Source of the DNA: Oscheius tipulae
Taxonomy: Eukaryota; Nematoda; Chromadorea; Rhabditida; Rhabditidae
DNA length: 64,000 nucleotides
Direction of reading: 5' to 3'
Assembly: GCA_037178975.1 (NCBI GenBank)
Contig: JASJZH010000004.1
Coordinates: 2,852,001-2,916,000 of the forward strand
Shown: in pieces, positions 39,223-52,102 of the stretch
Numbering within the stretch: position 1 is the first letter of the stretch
Layout of the letters: each line of letters begins with the position of its first letter
Notes under the pieces: generated by a model
The model's input: only the letters and a program-made list of their open reading frames with translations
What the model was told of the DNA's origin: nothing
The model's database searches: none
Program-made: the position numbers and the translations under genes

Positions 39223-42200
39223 ATGTCCACGAAACATTTGGCTATTCTATCAGTTTCCGACAAAACGGGACTTATTGAACTGGCCAAGGCTATTGAAGGT
39301 GCTGAGATCCAGCTTGTCGCCTCTGGAGGAACGGCCACGGCTCTTCGAAAGGCCGGGTTGGATGTGAAGTAAGATTTGAAATGGAACGGGTTCTAGCCTT
39401 CTTGAATCGTTCGCAAAAGGAAACTTTTGTACCTTCAGATCATTAGCGTAGGCTAGAAGCATACGAAGCATCCGCTTTTAGAGACGTCTCGGACATTACC
39501 CAATTCGCCGAGATGCTCGGTGGACGAGTGAAGACACTTCATCCCGCAGTTCATGCCGGAATCCTGGCTCGCGATACTGAACAAGACCTGAAGGAGATGG
39601 CGGTAAGGGTTTCGTGTTGTGACCACCTGTCCAATGTCCCTGGGGAGAAAGCCAATCTTATTCCCAGTGTTTACCTGTCTTTTTACTTGTTCTAACTCGG
39701 CGAAGAAGCATATGCTTCGGAGCCATCAATTGAAGTCGCGACTAATCCCTCGACGACGGAACAACTAATATCCAAAGGGGCCCTTGCCTTTTCCAAGAAT
39801 TTGTTTGGTCAACAGGAAACGACTTTTTCTGCTTGATTTGAGCTCTCACAAGAAACAGGCTTTTAGGCAAGACAGCTGCAGTTGGTCTCCATCGTCGTCT
39901 GCAACCTCTACCCATTCAAAGAGACCGTCTCCAAAGAGGCTTGTACTCCCGAGGACGCCATTGAGAATATCGATATCGGTAAGTCTGGGACCATTATAGG
40001 CTCTCCAAAAGGGGGAAACGGAATCGTTTGGCTGAGCTGTGGATTAACCCTCGATTCAGGAGGAGTCACCCTACTCCGAGCAGCTGCCAAGAACCATTCG
40101 AGAGTGACCATCCTCTCGGATACTTCGGACTATCCAGCTGTCATTCAACAGGTATAGTATTCTCTTTTGAGTTGTCTCTCGTCATTCGCATCAGTCACTT
40201 GGTCCGTCGGGACCAACTGATTGAGAACTCGTCCTGTTTTTCATTCCGAAGATTCTTTTTCCAGCTCCAGGCGGCCCGAGGAGTCGACGAGAAGACGCGT
40301 CGTCTTTTCGCCCTAAAGGTTTGTCTCCAGATTGCTATTCTGTTGGTCCGATTTGACGGCTCAAATGACGAATTGTGTCCTCTCTTGGGAACTCGGCGAG
40401 TAGGTGTAAGAAAACGACAAGAGGAACTCGTTTTGTGTTATTCTATTCTCAGAGCCCTCGTGGGGACCATTAAACCCCAATAGGAATAGGTGTTCCGATG
40501 TCATTCGTTCTCGATGCTCAGCCTTGATGACGACCTCGAAGTAAGTAGGTTCCCCTCTATTCCCACGACTCACAAAGTCCGTAATCTGCTTGAGTTGATT
40601 CGAATGCGAAAGCTAGCGCCGAAAAGACGTTCAAAGCAGACAGACCAATGACTAGGAGCAAAGTAAATAAAAGTCGGCCTTAGGTTTTCGAAGATTGCTC
40701 TGATGGACTAGTTCCTATAGATTTTGCAAGGGGTCTGACTGAGGTAGGAAGTTGTCCAAACTTTTCCCGAAGCTTCCTTGTTCTTGTGGCAAATTACTTT
40801 GAGAGAATCGTAGACTCAATCGCCTCTAAGCGAAAATTGACTTGATCCGGACAGTTGTCTTATATCTCACACTATACCAAAGTTCTGTTTGTCTCTTTGT
40901 AGAGCTTCTGGTGAGGTTTCAGACGATGAGAGCACTTCTTGAAATTCTAGGTCTTCTACAGTTGTGAGTAGGTCAAAATTCCTCAATATTAAGCAGGTGA
41001 TGGAGCCGGATTACCCGAAGAAGCCCCTGTGCTCTTCTCTCAATGATCTAGACAGTTTTAACGCTCCAGCTGCCAGTCAAAGAGCAGAACAACAAAAAGC
41101 TGTTTGGTTATGAATAACAACTTTGTTCGTTCTGTTGCTGTTTCCCTCCTCGATGTTTCGGTGCGCTCGAACGACCAGAAACAATCAAGCAGAGTGTACC
41201 TGGTCGAGCTGTGCGCGACTCGATTGTTTTTGATGATGGCCTTCCGGAGGGATGAAACGAGGCATCCTATTAGGCGAACCTCTCATCGCTTTGGTCGCTC
41301 CGCCCCATCCTCTGACACGACGACGAACATGTCGTTGATAGACGGGTAGACCATCACCATCTTCATCGTTTCGAACTATGTCGCGAATCTCGTCCATGGC
41401 CTACAAATGGAGGCCGAGAGCCGAAGACGACAGCAAACATCGCTCCCATTCCAACTCGCGTCTCTTCGACCGTCTCTATCATAAGGGCTACAAGGTATCT
41501 TTCTCTAGTCTCTTATCTATAAAATCTTTCTCCTCAGCCTGACTCATCTTTCCCCCTTGACCCAAAACTCATTTGCTTTGTCCATCAGCGGAGCTTATCC
41601 CCACGGATCCTCGAAATTCGATTAGTCGCACTCGGGTTAAAGTACACAAGTAGAAGAGAAAGTGTCTGGTCTCGGATCTTTTATTCATAACAATGGCTTC
41701 GGGGATGACCCCCGCAGGGTTCTTGATCGTCTTCGAGGAAAAGAGAGGGCAAACGACTCGAGAGAACACTTGGTCTTCTTTGTTCATTCTCTCTCTCCCC
41801 TATTCCTCAGGCCCAATGCTCAAGGAGTGTTCAAAGTCATCTTTGGTAAGATTTTCGTCTCTTTGCTCTCTAAGGTAGAACAATTATCAATGCAACTTGC
41901 CCTTTTCCCAGGAACACGGGTCTCAAAGTCGAACTTTAATCAAGCTGTCCCCCTCTTCGTTTTTTTGCCAATCAACTCTTCCAAGCCAAAATTTGATCTC
42001 CTCAGGAGTGTCGTCAATGAATTTGGGGGGCTGGCCGGCCGGAGAGCGTGTCAGGCAGACGGAAATTAACGCGATTGCTACAAATGGCTGCAATAAAGTC
42101 CAGAAGCGAGCTGACCCATCCCGCTGAGCGAGGAAGTAGAAGTTTAGAGAGAGAAATGTTTCAGGCCTTTGAACACACTGCTTCCTACGACGAGGAGATC

Positions 42201-45200
42201 AGTCGGTATATGCGAAGACAGCTAAGCGACGGACGCTCCATCGCTCTTCGATACGGTAGGTTTGACAGAGCGAGAGACGTGACTCACTTTCGGAGAGTTG
42301 TGATTTGAAAGTTACTGCTGTAATAGAACTAACTCTAACGTGTCAAGTCGGACTTCCTCAGAAGTCTCTGGTGGATGATGAAGTTCTGGACGTGTCTTCT
42401 GTTCGCCGTCCTGGTGCTGTCTACTGCTGCCGACTTCGATGACGAAGACATCCTGCTTGAACCTGGTTTATCTCCGGCCATCGCGAACAAGACGATCGTG
42501 GATTCGAAGATGATCAACAACCGCAGTCAGCAGTTCTACAATCGGGAAGACAACTGCTGATACAACTACGACTCCCACACACACACAAGCACCCCAACGA
42601 CTACTGCTCCCCCTACGACCACGGCGAATACTACCACGGCCACAACTACTACAACCGCAACTACCACCACGGCCAGCACGATCACAGTCCGCACGAGCAC
42701 TCTCACAACAACTGTCTCGACCAGCACGGTTCCTCCAACTGCCAATGAGGTGGTGACTACGGTCGATTCAACGTCTTCTTCGGGAACTTCGAGTGGCTCG
42801 GGAGGAAAAGTTTCGGCAGAAGATTTGGAGAGTGGCGGCAGCTCGGTCTTGTCTCAGAATGTAACTGAGGGATCTGGAAAAAGCAAGACAGGGAGTGGTA
42901 GCCCGGCACTGCTCTGGGGCCTGCTTATATTGTCGATCGTGGGAATAGTGGCCGGAACCATCGGCATCGTCGTCTCTTGTAGGAAACTCAAACAGAACGA
43001 CTCGGTGAAGAAGAACAAGAAGAGCAGGAGCGACGAGAAGACGGGCGAGATGACGGAAAGTGACGAGGATAATAATCTCGATAAGAAGAATTCGGACATG
43101 TCGTCTGGCAAGAAGAAGCGCTGAAATGCACTGTATAGAGAGCTTCGGAAATAGGTCTCTTCTTGCGTTATTCACGTTCAGTCTTTTGCCTTTAATGAAG
43201 ATCCTCGAGTGTAAATATTTGTTTGAAACCATCTGGAATGACGAAAACATTTTCAGGTACAAACCCTCATCAGAAAGGAGAGGCTGAATTCTACTCGGTG
43301 CAGGAAGAGATGCCTATTAAAGTTCTGAATGGATCTCCCGGCTACATCAACATTCTCGACGCTCTCAATGGCTGGCAACTGGTTAAAGAACTGAGTACAG
43401 CCACCCAACTACCAGCAGCAGCCTCCTTCAAACACGTCTCTCCAGCCGGAGCTGCTGTGGGAGTTCCTCTAAACGAGCCCGAATCTCATTCCTGTATGGT
43501 CGCGGATCTCCCCCTGGACACGAAGAAACCTTCGCTTGCAGCTGCCTATGCCCGAGCTCGAGGTGAGTTTTCGATAAAAACATACGTTCGGTCTTTGAGA
43601 ACAAGTATGGGCATACAGGCCACAACGAGAGTTGGCCTGGTTCAAGCTGTTGGGTAAGACTCGTGGTTTTGAATCCCCTCAGTAGTCAAGCGTGGTCCCT
43701 TAGCTCAATGCCCAGCTACTGTGAAAGTGATGCAAGCGTATTGTATACAGAGTACAACTGTTATGTTTAGGTGCCGATCGGATGTCCAGTTTTGGAGACT
43801 TCATAGCTCTTTCGGAGAAATGTGACGAGCTCACAGCCAAGATTATCAACAGAGAAGTCAGTGACGGAGTTGTGGCACCTGATTTCGATCCGGCCGCTCT
43901 CAGTCTGTTGGCCAAGAAGAAGAACGGGAACTACTGCGTCCTGAAGGTGAGAAGAAGTCGCTTCAAACAAGAGTACTGCATTCAGATCAATCCAAACTAC
44001 ATCCCGACCGAGACGGAGGAGAGAACAGTATTTGGACTTCGGCTGAGACAGAAGAGAAACAATGCGGTTATCAGTGCTGACACTTTCACAAACATCGTCG
44101 GTCAGAGGAAGGATGTAAGGACTACTCAATTGACCACTTGACCTATTCTCTTGCAGATGCCCAAATCAGCTCAGGACGATCTGATTGTGGCTACTGTCGC
44201 CCTCAAATACGCTCAGTCAAACTCGGTTTGTCTGGCTCATCGTGGTCAGGTCATCGGAATGGGAGCTGGTCAACAGTCGAGGATCCACTGCGTGCGTTTG
44301 GCAGGAGACAAAGCCGCAAACTGGTAATTCGCTTATTCATTCAATGAGATCAATTTGACAGGGTCAAAGTCAGTGCCGCGTGAATATCGGCCCATTGCAG
44401 TCAGATCCGCACGCTTCGCGTACTTTCCTCCAGTAGAAAGAAGTTCGTCTGTCGCGACAGCCGTTGGCCCCACCGTCATGGATCCGGGCCAATGTCTCAC
44501 AGTCAGACTTTCCGTAACATTTCACTCGGAATTTGACTCCAAGAGACTTAAATCCATATTAGAGGGGCGCTGACTCAAACTGACCCTAATGCACATGACA
44601 CTGCACTCGTAGTTTTCGGCGCAGTTGATCCAGGCTGTCTGTTCATCTTCCTCGTCCTTCTTTCCAGGCTGATAGCATTGCTAAATTTTACATAATATAG
44701 GATATCTCTGTTCAAACGTACTCTGAACTGATTCATGTTGAGACGGAAATAGCCGCAGCCAATTCGATCGTTCTGATCGATAGAACAGCCGACGGGAACA
44801 CAGCCAGAGTCGGCTTCACACATTGCCTGTAGACAGGCGTTTTCGCTGTCGACTAAAAAAGGAGTAGAAGTAGGAACATATAAAGAGATACCTTTCTCGA
44901 ACATGAGCAAGGCCGAAGCCATTTCAACGGAGAAGAGTACGAGGGCTAGTTCGGCTAGCATAGCTCAAGGCGGGAACATCTGAAGAACACAAACAGAATC
45001 TCGGTTATTATTAATATTCCGAGCCCAATATAGTGGCCATGACGTCGCTGCCATAATTGTGGGGCGGATTTTTAATCGCGGCACGTCAGCTGAGAGCCTC
45101 TTCACCTTGTATTGTTTCACTTTTCGCGCGATCAAAGTGTCTACGATTGGCATCCAGCAGTTGAGATAACGTGTCTCTTTTCGAGTTCTCGTTACGCACG

Positions 45201-46396
45201 TGAAGCTCTGGACTTTTGTAGCCGCCGCCCGAATTACAACTGTGTTCTTTTGTGTCTTTCTAAGTATGGAAAGAGGCTGGGTGGAAGGAATGGTAGTTGA
45301 CTGGTTGCAATCAACGATAAACAGTCACAAGGCTCGACCCTCAAAAGAAGAGAAGACGAACCTGTTTGTTATGGAAGTAGTTAGGTAGAAATGAGAAAGC
45401 AAAAGACGTCGTCCGCCGGGTCAGAGGAGGGACTAGTTGCCCCGCCCAGAATCTGTCTGAAATAGCCTGTCCCTTCTGAACAAGCTTCCGAGTGTTTTTG
45501 ATTAGGTCTTAGTGGACACTTGTACCAGATGATAAGGCGCGAGAAGTAGACAGAACACGTGGTTACTATACGGATTCCTTCGGTTTGTAGTTTTTTCACT
45601 GACTCTCTCCAGCTGATATTTGCAAAACCTTTCAATAATGGACCCAGTTAGTATAGCAGCAACGTCACCTGAGTGGGTATGGGTCATTTCCGACTCAACA
45701 GCTCGAGCCTACTTCCGACCTACATCCTGACAACAAGAGGGTCTCTGATCGCTCGAATAGCCTTTCGCTGGGAATGTACCCAGTGCTGCTGGGCAAGGTC
45801 CATTCCTTGAAAAGATAAGAAGAACCCACGCCAACTGTTCAGAAATTAAAAGAACTTCTCTCGATTTCAGGTGGATGCGTCAACATCCGCACGTGCTGTC
45901 TCTGCCATGGAAGGCCAGTGTCAAGCGTTCGGAAAAGTCCAACGCCGTGGACATTCTCTGCTCTGGAGTTCTCGGGCATGAGGTCTCGGTCGATCAATGG
46001 CAGCAGTTTTTCACTGAACCCGTCGAGCCCTTGACCAGTGTAAGTTACGAAAGGCTTCAGTTTCGACGTCAGCGCTGATCCTTCGCGTTCATCTTCGGGG
46101 CTTGACGTCAGTCAGTCCCCGTCTACCCAATTGGCCCGGCCGTCAAAAATGCCCGATCCTCGAAATAGACTTCCGTTTAGGAGCAGCGTTTGGAGTGGCT
46201 CAACCAGTTGACCGGGGTCGTGATGAGTTCTGATGCCTTCTTGCCGTTCCGCGACAATGTGGACTGTGCGCGCCAGTTCGGAGTAGAGTACATCGCTCAT
46301 CCAGGTGGATCGGTAAGAGACGAAGACGTTGTCGCAGCCTGTGATGAACACGATATCTGTCTTATCCAGACCGGCCTTCGACTGTTCCACCATTGA
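39223..46396 (+). CDS. ATIC: Bifunctional AICAR transformylase / IMP cyclohydrolase
   Basis: Last two steps of de novo purine synthesis. The N-terminal IMP cyclohydrolase (MGS-like) part reads [72 protein letters not shown] and [18 protein letters not shown]. The AICAR transformylase part reads [28 protein letters not shown] (catalytic Lys-His), [68 protein letters not shown] and the usual end LRLFHH. The exons include 39223-39368, 39482-39602, 42165-42255, 43257-43562 and 46182-46396. Three introns are large for this locus: 40319-42164, 42256-43256 and about 44327-45869; the second holds a broken mucin-like gene copy and the third an antisense lysozyme. The ATG follows tatag-t. Confidence 0.96.
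40319..42164. other. Large ATIC intron without a recognised nested gene
   Basis: Lies between the ATIC exons encoding KTRRLFALK and [11 protein letters not shown]. An open stretch from ATG 41396 ([20 protein letters not shown]) ends at a good donor (gtatct) at 41495 and could be an exon of a nested or alternative transcript, but I found no clear partner and no relatives. Confidence 0.4.
42369..43160 (+). pseudogene. Broken duplicate of the mucin-like membrane protein gene
   Basis: Closely matches the gene at 9040-9835 (minus) from just before its start codon (gtctctggtggatgatga) through about 37 bases past its stop. The signal peptide ([20 protein letters not shown]) and the C-terminal half with stem, membrane span and basic tail are intact. 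In between, a one-base gain near 42511 shifts the frame into a stop (tga at 42557), and a further eight-base gain, an expanded CA repeat, restores the original frame downstream. The parental aataaa near the end of the match reads tataga here. It lies in the sense direction inside an ATIC intron. An alternative is a functional gene in which the bad segment is spliced out; I consider a pseudogene more likely. Confidence 0.75.
44522..44961 (-). CDS. i-type (invertebrate, destabilase-like) lysozyme
   Basis: Secreted muramidase family of invertebrates. Signal-like N-terminus [20 protein letters not shown], then the destabilase/lysozyme fold: [60 protein letters not shown] and [10 protein letters not shown]. 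The catalytic Glu of CEADSGC and an Asp in SIDQND are in the expected places. Three exons (to about 44893; about 44850-44720; about 44680-44522) join in phase. The C-terminus after CIRVSL is either short as read or continues by further splicing. The gene sits antisense in an ATIC intron. It may be digestive or antibacterial. Confidence 0.82.
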
Positions 46397-46710
46397 GTAT
46401 TGAGATTGTACAAATTCATATGCTCTTTTTTGATATCTGGATAAATGTTTAGGGGAACTTTCAGACTCGGTTCTGTTCTGTAGAAAACACCCGCGAGATA
46501 ATGACAGGGGATGTTTCTTTGACAGGAGAGTCTGATTCACCGTTTGTTTTCGGAGGAACAATCCGCGAGTGAAGTTTGTCTATGGTGGGAGGGATTAGAC
46601 AGCAATTAGCCTTCATAATGGGAGTTCCAAAGATATATTGTAAGCTAGCCATCCTCAGGAACCTTTCACTCCAAGTATTCATTGAGAGTAAGAGTACAAT
46701 CAGAATCTGT
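46397..46710. other. Interval between ATIC and the 7TM receptor gene
   Basis: Convergent 3' ends; no further feature seen. Confidence 0.4.
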
Positions 46711-47878
46711 TCAATTGGATGTTCTGGAGGAGGGTCGGTTGAGAAGGGTTAATCGGGTGCTCGTCCTAATCCTCACAAAGCGTCTGAGATCCTTGCTGGA
46801 CAGCAGAACATAAAGAAGAGCAAGAGCTCGAATGAAAAGATCAGAAGCCGAGACGAGAGTAGGTCCCATTGAGGAGAAGTTCTCGGAGAAGGTTCGTGTG
46901 TAGATGAGAGCTTTGAAGAAGGGTGTGAACTGAAAAGGGTAATCAGATTTCTAGAAACACTGTACCTGGAAGAGAAAGGTCATGACTCTGGTCTCATCGA
47001 GGATCTCCTTTTCCCCGAAATCCACTCGAACCGAGTGACAGTCACGAGTTCGGGTGAAAATGATCGAGTAGCAGACAATGATGACTAGAAGGTAAATCGT
47101 CTTCTGTAATGTCAGCAGCTGAATTAGTTCTTTTCGTTGAGTGCGTACTGTGACTCACATGTCGGATCAACAGACTCCTGTGAAGAGACACCGCGTTACA
47201 GGAGTACTCATAATGGTTGTTCGAAGTCGAAAAGTGATAGCCGCAGTCGGAAAACATCAAAGAGACAGACAGAGCAGAGAGGAGAAGCCAACAAACCATG
47301 ATCACATAGTTTGTTCGGAGTCTATAATTATTCTTTTACTTCTTGATCCATCTCTTGACTCAAAACAATTCGTCTAACTTACCGGGAAAATACCACCTCC
47401 GAGAGTTGTGGTTTGACAAAAACGGCCAGTCTCTGTACTGCAATTACGGCCAGAAAGGTGCTGGTCAGTTGATCAGCCATCTCCTCTAGGAATTTTGAAA
47501 CTAGTAGACTTCCTGTAAAATATTTGATGTAGTTCATTTGAACCCTTACGGCCTGACGAGTACAGGAGGATTTGAGCTGTTACGACTAAAAAGTTGGCCA
47601 CAACCAGTTGTACAAAGAGCTTGTAAAACGGTCTCTGGAGCGTTTATTGTACATGTTGACTTGTTAGGTACCTTCCAGAAGATCATTCTGCCCTTTGCAA
47701 GAGAAAACAGAAGCAGACTGGTGGAAATAAAGCCGATGACGATTGCAATGATCAGGAGCACATTTGGAACATTACTGATATTGATCAAAAGCTGACACCA
47801 GCAAATAAGCGACAAAGAGGAACAAACCATCTCTTCTTCTGTATCGTTGGCACCCGAAGAAGATGTAGACAAATCCAT
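46711..47878 (-). CDS. Seven-transmembrane receptor, chemoreceptor-like
   Basis: An integral membrane protein read on the minus strand from MDLSTSSSGANDTEEEMVCS (an N-glycosylation site and no signal peptide). Hydrophobic segments in order: NVPNVLLIIAIVIGFISTSL (TM1), LFVQLVVANFLVVTAQILLY (TM2), ADQLTSTFLAVIAVQRLAVF (TM3, with QR in the place of DRY), VIMVCWLLLSALSVSLMF (TM4), KTIYLLVIIVCYSIIF (TM5), then FTPFFKALIYTRTFSENF and DLFIRALALLYVLLSSKDL (TM6-7), with a basic tail ending TSN. The layout resembles divergent nematode serpentine receptors more than classical rhodopsin-like ones. Ligand unknown. The PRELI gene lies upstream, 299 bases from stop to start. Confidence 0.75.
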
Positions 47879-48176
47879 CGATGCGGAGGAACGGGAATTG
47901 GAGACTGGGGCGAGAAGTGGATTAGAAAAAGGGTAAGTCCTCTCAAATAGGATTGATATTTTGTGTCAAGACAAGACGATTGTTACATAACCGAGAAGGA
48001 AGTTGAAGAAACGAACATTATTGACTTGTACATTAGAGATACCATTGTGACGTGAAATAGCTGAGGTGTCGAAACGTTTATGAATGGCACAAGGTTACTT
48101 TTTAAGGCAATTTACAGTAACAAATACAAATAGAAACGTATTGTTTGGAAACCTTTGAGCGACGCCGATGGATACA

Positions 48177-48915
<739 letters not shown>

Positions 48916-49872
48916 TGGCTGGCGCTCGAAAGGGTTCTGGAAAAGGAAACGTAATAAATACGAGAGAAGAAAGAGAAAAAAAGTAGCGAAAAAAACAGCA
49001 CGAACTGGAAAAAGGGGAGAATTCGCGCCAGATTTTTTCGCGAACTGTAGCATACAAATAAGACAAGAATTGCGGAAATTCAAAACGAGTGTAGGTTTTT
49101 CAAAAAAAAAAAAAAAGCTATAATCGGCATCGGCAAGAGAGCGCTGTCAGTAAAAATAAACGATTCGAATTCTCATATTAGGCAATGCACAAGATCTCCA
49201 AGAGCAGTCGTCTCCGTCTGTCCGTCCGAAGCCTTTTGCGCTTGCACGAAAATGCGTACGCTGCGCCCAAAATCCCAAAGTTCGTAGAATTTCATCATGT
49301 TATCGTGACTTTTAAGAGTTATTGACGAGTGCTTCAGAACCGGCAAATGGCTCTTTTTTTATGAGTACATCTAGTTTTGAGCGGAACCGAACAAAATTTG
49401 TAGCAGCCGACATGCTCGAGATGGAATTCCATTCGCTTGTAGACTTTGTCCGTCTCGAGGAGCGTGAAATTACAGTATTTGTTCAGATACTGCATCCCAG
49501 AGGCTGGTTTCACAAAATCGGCCCAATCACCATCTGGCGGGAGTGAAGTGATGACCGTCAGTGAGCCGTCATTTCATAGCTCCAAGCAGCCATATTCTGC
49601 TGTCTCGTACTCTGATCCTATCTCGAGAGAAGCAACTCTTCCATGCGACATCTGACGTCGATTTTGACAAGATATGCGTTGATAATCTTGTGGAGCTAAC
49701 TGTTGGGCCCGAGACGCGGTCAGCGGTTTTCCAGCAGAAATCAAAACGAAAGTCGACAAGACAGGTAAAAACAAGATATGATGCTAGAAAACGAGCGTAA
49801 AACTGAAATCATTTACCGGGGCAAAGTCACAGACAGTGGAAAAGTACAGACAGAGATAAATTTGATATGAGA
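48916..49872 (-). other. Unresolved interval with possible minus-strand exons
   Basis: Two minus-strand open stretches look partly coding. One, about 49725-49574, ends in EYETAEYGCLEL. The other, about 49535-49340, reads DWADFVKPASGMQYLNKYC, then VGCYKFCSVPLKTRC with five Cys in about 50 residues, as in a small secreted protein. I could not link them in phase or find a start. Confidence 0.3.
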
Positions 49873-50821
49873 TCAGCCAAACTTATTGTAATCGTCGGCC
49901 AGACGTTTCAGAAGGTGAAGAGCCAGATCTTGTTCGTCGTCGGTCATACAGCCAAGACAAAAGCCGTTGTGATCGGGATGTGGCAGAGTTGCTGGAAATT
50001 ATTGTTACTAAAATATACTACAGGGAAAGTACCTGCAGTAATATTGAAGATATCGGCCGTGTTGTTGTGGTAGTCGATTGTGGACATCGGACGAGCCTTG
50101 TTTCTTCGCTCCATTTCCAATTCCTTCTTGAGACTGCAAAATCAAATTTGTGATATCCAGAGCAGAACGATACCTTTCGTTCTCCATGACAGCTTTCCGG
50201 TAACGGCTTCTCATGTCTTCTATCGTAGTTTGCTCAAAGATATTCATGGTCTCATTCTGATGTAGCGTCATCTCGAACATCATCCTAGTCGAATTGAGCT
50301 TTTGTTCGGCCATCATGAGGAAGTAGTCTTCTTCTTCCTGCTCCGTAAGTCCGGGGAAAAATGACGGCGTCGGCGGTTGATATTCCTGTTCAAGAGGTAC
50401 CGGCTCCTCATCGACCGAGTCGAAAATCTAAAATGAAATTTTTCTAGGATAAAAACAAAAGAAGTTACATTGACGGTCGCATCGGCTTCGACTGGATGTT
50501 TCTTTTCTTGTTCAATAATGGTTGGCTTCTCTTGAACTGAGTCAAAAATCTAAAAGGGGATTGTTAGAATAAAAACAGAAGAACCGACATTGATGGTCTC
50601 ATTGACTTCGCCAGCCTGTACCTCTTCCTCAAGAACAGAAGGAGAAGCTTCGTGTATAGATGACACATCTTTCGTCGGAGTAGATGCAGGAGAAGGAGAA
50701 GCAGGCCTTGAAATTGGCTCGCTGCTGAGCTGTTCGAACAGCTCCCTGACTGAGTTTTTCTTCACCAAAATATGGGCTTTCTCCTTCTTATCAGCTACTT
50801 TTAGCCACTGTTTGTAGATCT
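49873..50821 (-). CDS. Acidic, helical protein, not recognised (5' end open)
   Basis: Minus-strand exons from the acceptor at about 50821: IYKQWLKVADKKEKAHILVK, then KKNSVRELFEQLSSEPISRP, and a Ser/Pro-rich acidic part. Two tandemly similar units follow (NETINIFDSVQEKPTIIEQE and DATVNIFDSVDEEPVPLEQE), then helical sequence (EEDYFLMMAEQKLNSTRMMF; TIEDMRSRYRKAVMENER; SLKKELEMERRNKARP). A C-terminal end reads LPHPDHNGFCLGCMTDDEQD-LALHLLKRLADDYNKFG with a CxxC pair. Introns are about 35-45 bases. The IFDSV-type repeats coincide with exon starts, which suggests exon duplication. No function is assigned, and the N-terminal exon was not found. Confidence 0.6.
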
Positions 50822-52102
50822 GAATTAGTCTTGTTAAAGCGAGCGCGTAGATGCTGTGCCTGTGTGCCCGAGTTGGTGCGCAGCGAGTTCAAAAAATTGC
50901 TTCGAAGAGCGAGAAACACGATAAATCCAGATGTTTCAGTTTTCTGTCTTTCTCTATTCCCGTAGTGTTTATGTATCTTAAAGAGCATGTCAAAAGTAGT
51001 TTATCTATTTTAAATTGTCCGCGCGTCTCCGTATGTCTGATTGACGCCATCTGTGCGTAGCCGCGCAGCGGAGAAACTGAGATAGGCAGAACAGCAGACT
51101 GGGAGGGTGCTAGGACAAATAAGGTCAAACTTTTTTCCACTACTCGATACAAACAAGCAAAGTTATACGTTAAAGCTCCGACGGAAGCCTAGATCCTGTG
51201 GTCGGAATCATCCTTTTAAACCCACAGCCGTGAATAAAGTGGCCGTAGTATGTTTTTCTTTTCTATATAACACAGATAAAACAACCCCAAAAGGCGCTGC
51301 TTTGCTTTGTGATAAATAGTCTTTAGTAACAGTTTCTACTGTGGAGTGGACAAATTAGGCACGGCTTAGGCTGAGCGCACGAAATCCACATGTTAGTCTA
51401 CCGCCCCGAAGGGGGCAATACAAGGATTCTTTTTATAGTACAATAAATTAGGAGCAATTAGAAACACAAACAACAAACAGTAACTTTCGCAAGAAATTGC
51501 CTCAACGTCTCCAAAGAATAGTTTCTGTCTCCAGAGAAATTATTGTAAGTTTTTGTTTGTAAAAAAGACCTTTCTAATGATAAAAATCTGAAAGAAAGCC
51601 TGTTTTCTACACAACAAGTAATGTTATATCTTTCTTTACTAAAGCGCACTGGTGTCCGTCCGTCTGTCACTGTGTCTGCACAATTGCCTGTTAAATCTAA
51701 TACCTCAAAAACTGACAAGTCATATCATGTCAAAAACAAATGGACAAGCCAGCTGTGGAGGAAACGGCTTCTAGCAGCCGCCTGTGATCAATTCTAAGGC
51801 CCAGAAGCTGCTGGTGCTAGAACAAACTAGTCTACCTTTCAAGAACAAAAGATGGATGGAAGAAGCAAAAAATCGGCCAGTTTACTCGACTTTTTACATT
51901 TCATGGATTTACACTGGTTTTTTGATTACTTTTGCGCGTGTCTTATGTTATTTTGTTCACTATTGTCAATCTAGTTAGTTTTGAAGCGAAAACGTCAGAG
52001 AAACTTCAAGAATTGAAGCAAAAATTAATTTTGTCGATCCTCAGAGTAAAAAAAAAGATTTGAATTGGCGCACAAATCACGGTAAAATGGTCTCGCCAAC
52101 TT
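50822..52102. other. Interval without a supported gene
   Basis: No recognisable exon. It may hold the start of the acidic helical gene and the 3' end of the helical-repeat gene to the right. The 51390-51430 segment contains a GC-rich inverted word pair (ccgccccgaagggggc). Confidence 0.35.

Noticed and set aside
42768-43262. 164-codon minus-strand ORF
   Set aside because: Antisense shadow of the mucin-like duplicate, rich in Arg and Ser.
51395-51425. Possible terminator or tRNA-like hairpin in ccgccccgaagggggc
   Set aside because: The stem is too short and no tRNA A or B box sequence surrounds it.
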